From: Gammaproteobacteria bacterium
GTDB lineage: Bacteria; Pseudomonadota; Gammaproteobacteria; S012-40
NCBI GenBank assembly: GCA_029881255.1
Contig: JAOUMY010000003.1
Coordinates: forward strand, 182,732-246,731
DNA length: 64,000 nt
Reading direction: 5' to 3'
Shown: piece by piece, positions 63,960 to 64,000 of the stretch
Layout: each line of letters opens with the position of its first letter
Position numbering within the stretch: the stretch's first letter is position 1
The notes under the pieces: generated by a model
What the model was told of the DNA's origin: nothing
Databases searched by the model: none
The model's input: the letters and a program-made list of their open reading frames with translations, nothing else
Position numbers and translations under genes: made by a program

Positions 63960-64000
63960 CGGGACTATATGATTAGTGTATTCTTCAACCCATACCTTTT

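Noticed and set aside
1-64000. CRISPR arrays, tRNA or rRNA genes, insertion sequences, prophage
   Set aside because: I saw no regularly spaced repeats, no transposase or integrase motifs and no RNA-gene sequence.

Overview
The window reads as a chromosomal segment of a Gram-negative proteobacterium, most likely a gammaproteobacterium, of moderate GC. The reasons are a complete exosortase A (XrtA/EpsH) exopolysaccharide locus, a PEP-CTERM surface protein, a cytochrome c4-like dihaem protein, Wzz/Wza-type export proteins and Tat and lipoprotein signals. I recognised no tRNA, rRNA, insertion sequence, phage or CRISPR array.

Layout. (1) 1-3.5 kb: argD-argF and an orphan ABC ATPase. (2) 3.5-10.2 kb: a PEP-CTERM protein, the TPR protein PrsT, a secreted subtilisin and a dihaem cytochrome c. 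(3) 10.3-15 kb: an HPr-rel-A cassette (nucleotidyltransferase, HprK-like kinase, PqqD-like protein), a Tat-exported protein of unknown role, and a VanZ-like membrane protein. (4) 15-18.5 kb: rfbA-rfbC-rfbD-rfbB for dTDP-L-rhamnose. (5) 18.6-24.6 kb: the exosortase-A-associated acyl module (acyl-CoA ligase, PLP decarboxylase, two hydrolases, acyl carrier protein) split over two converging strands, with a beta-helix protein added. (6) 25-29.8 kb: a three-gene extracellular module (Ig-like protein, large lipoprotein resembling a polysaccharide lyase, kelch propeller). (7) 30-45 kb: glycan-specific genes that look more A+T-rich: aminotransferase, N-acyltransferase, propeller, Wzx flippase on the plus strand; amidotransferases, sulfotransferase, glycosyltransferases, O-antigen-ligase-like protein and deacetylase on the minus strand. 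(8) 45.3-47.1 kb: a CysN/CysC fusion whose GTPase half has lost its nucleotide-binding motifs. (9) 47.1-61.1 kb: the core XrtA operon, from export protein to exosortase, ending in a beta-CASP nuclease-like and a DHH phosphoesterase gene. (10) 61.3-64 kb: ThiF-like protein, an exosortase-associated (FeeM-like) acyltransferase and a Crp-like regulator.

Taken together the genes suggest an amidated, probably rhamnose-containing and probably sulfated exopolysaccharide, assembled by a Wzx/Wzz/Wza-like route and coupled to exosortase processing of PEP-CTERM proteins. Several genes for surface or signal functions carry upstream matches to the sigma-54 -24/-12 element, in line with the known link of PEP-CTERM genes to RpoN and PrsK/PrsR. 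The regulators themselves, the locus AAA ATPase and a priming sugar transferase are not in the window.

Most notable: an A10 tract separating the start codon and signal peptide of the TIGR03016-type outer-membrane protein from its reading frame; the pseudo-GTPase CysN-CysC fusion beside a sulfotransferase; the HPr-rel-A cassette facing a Tat-exported protein with a good sigma-54 element and a possible 34-residue basic peptide; and the acyltransferase/ThiF/acyl-ligase/ACP set that may make an acylated small molecule.
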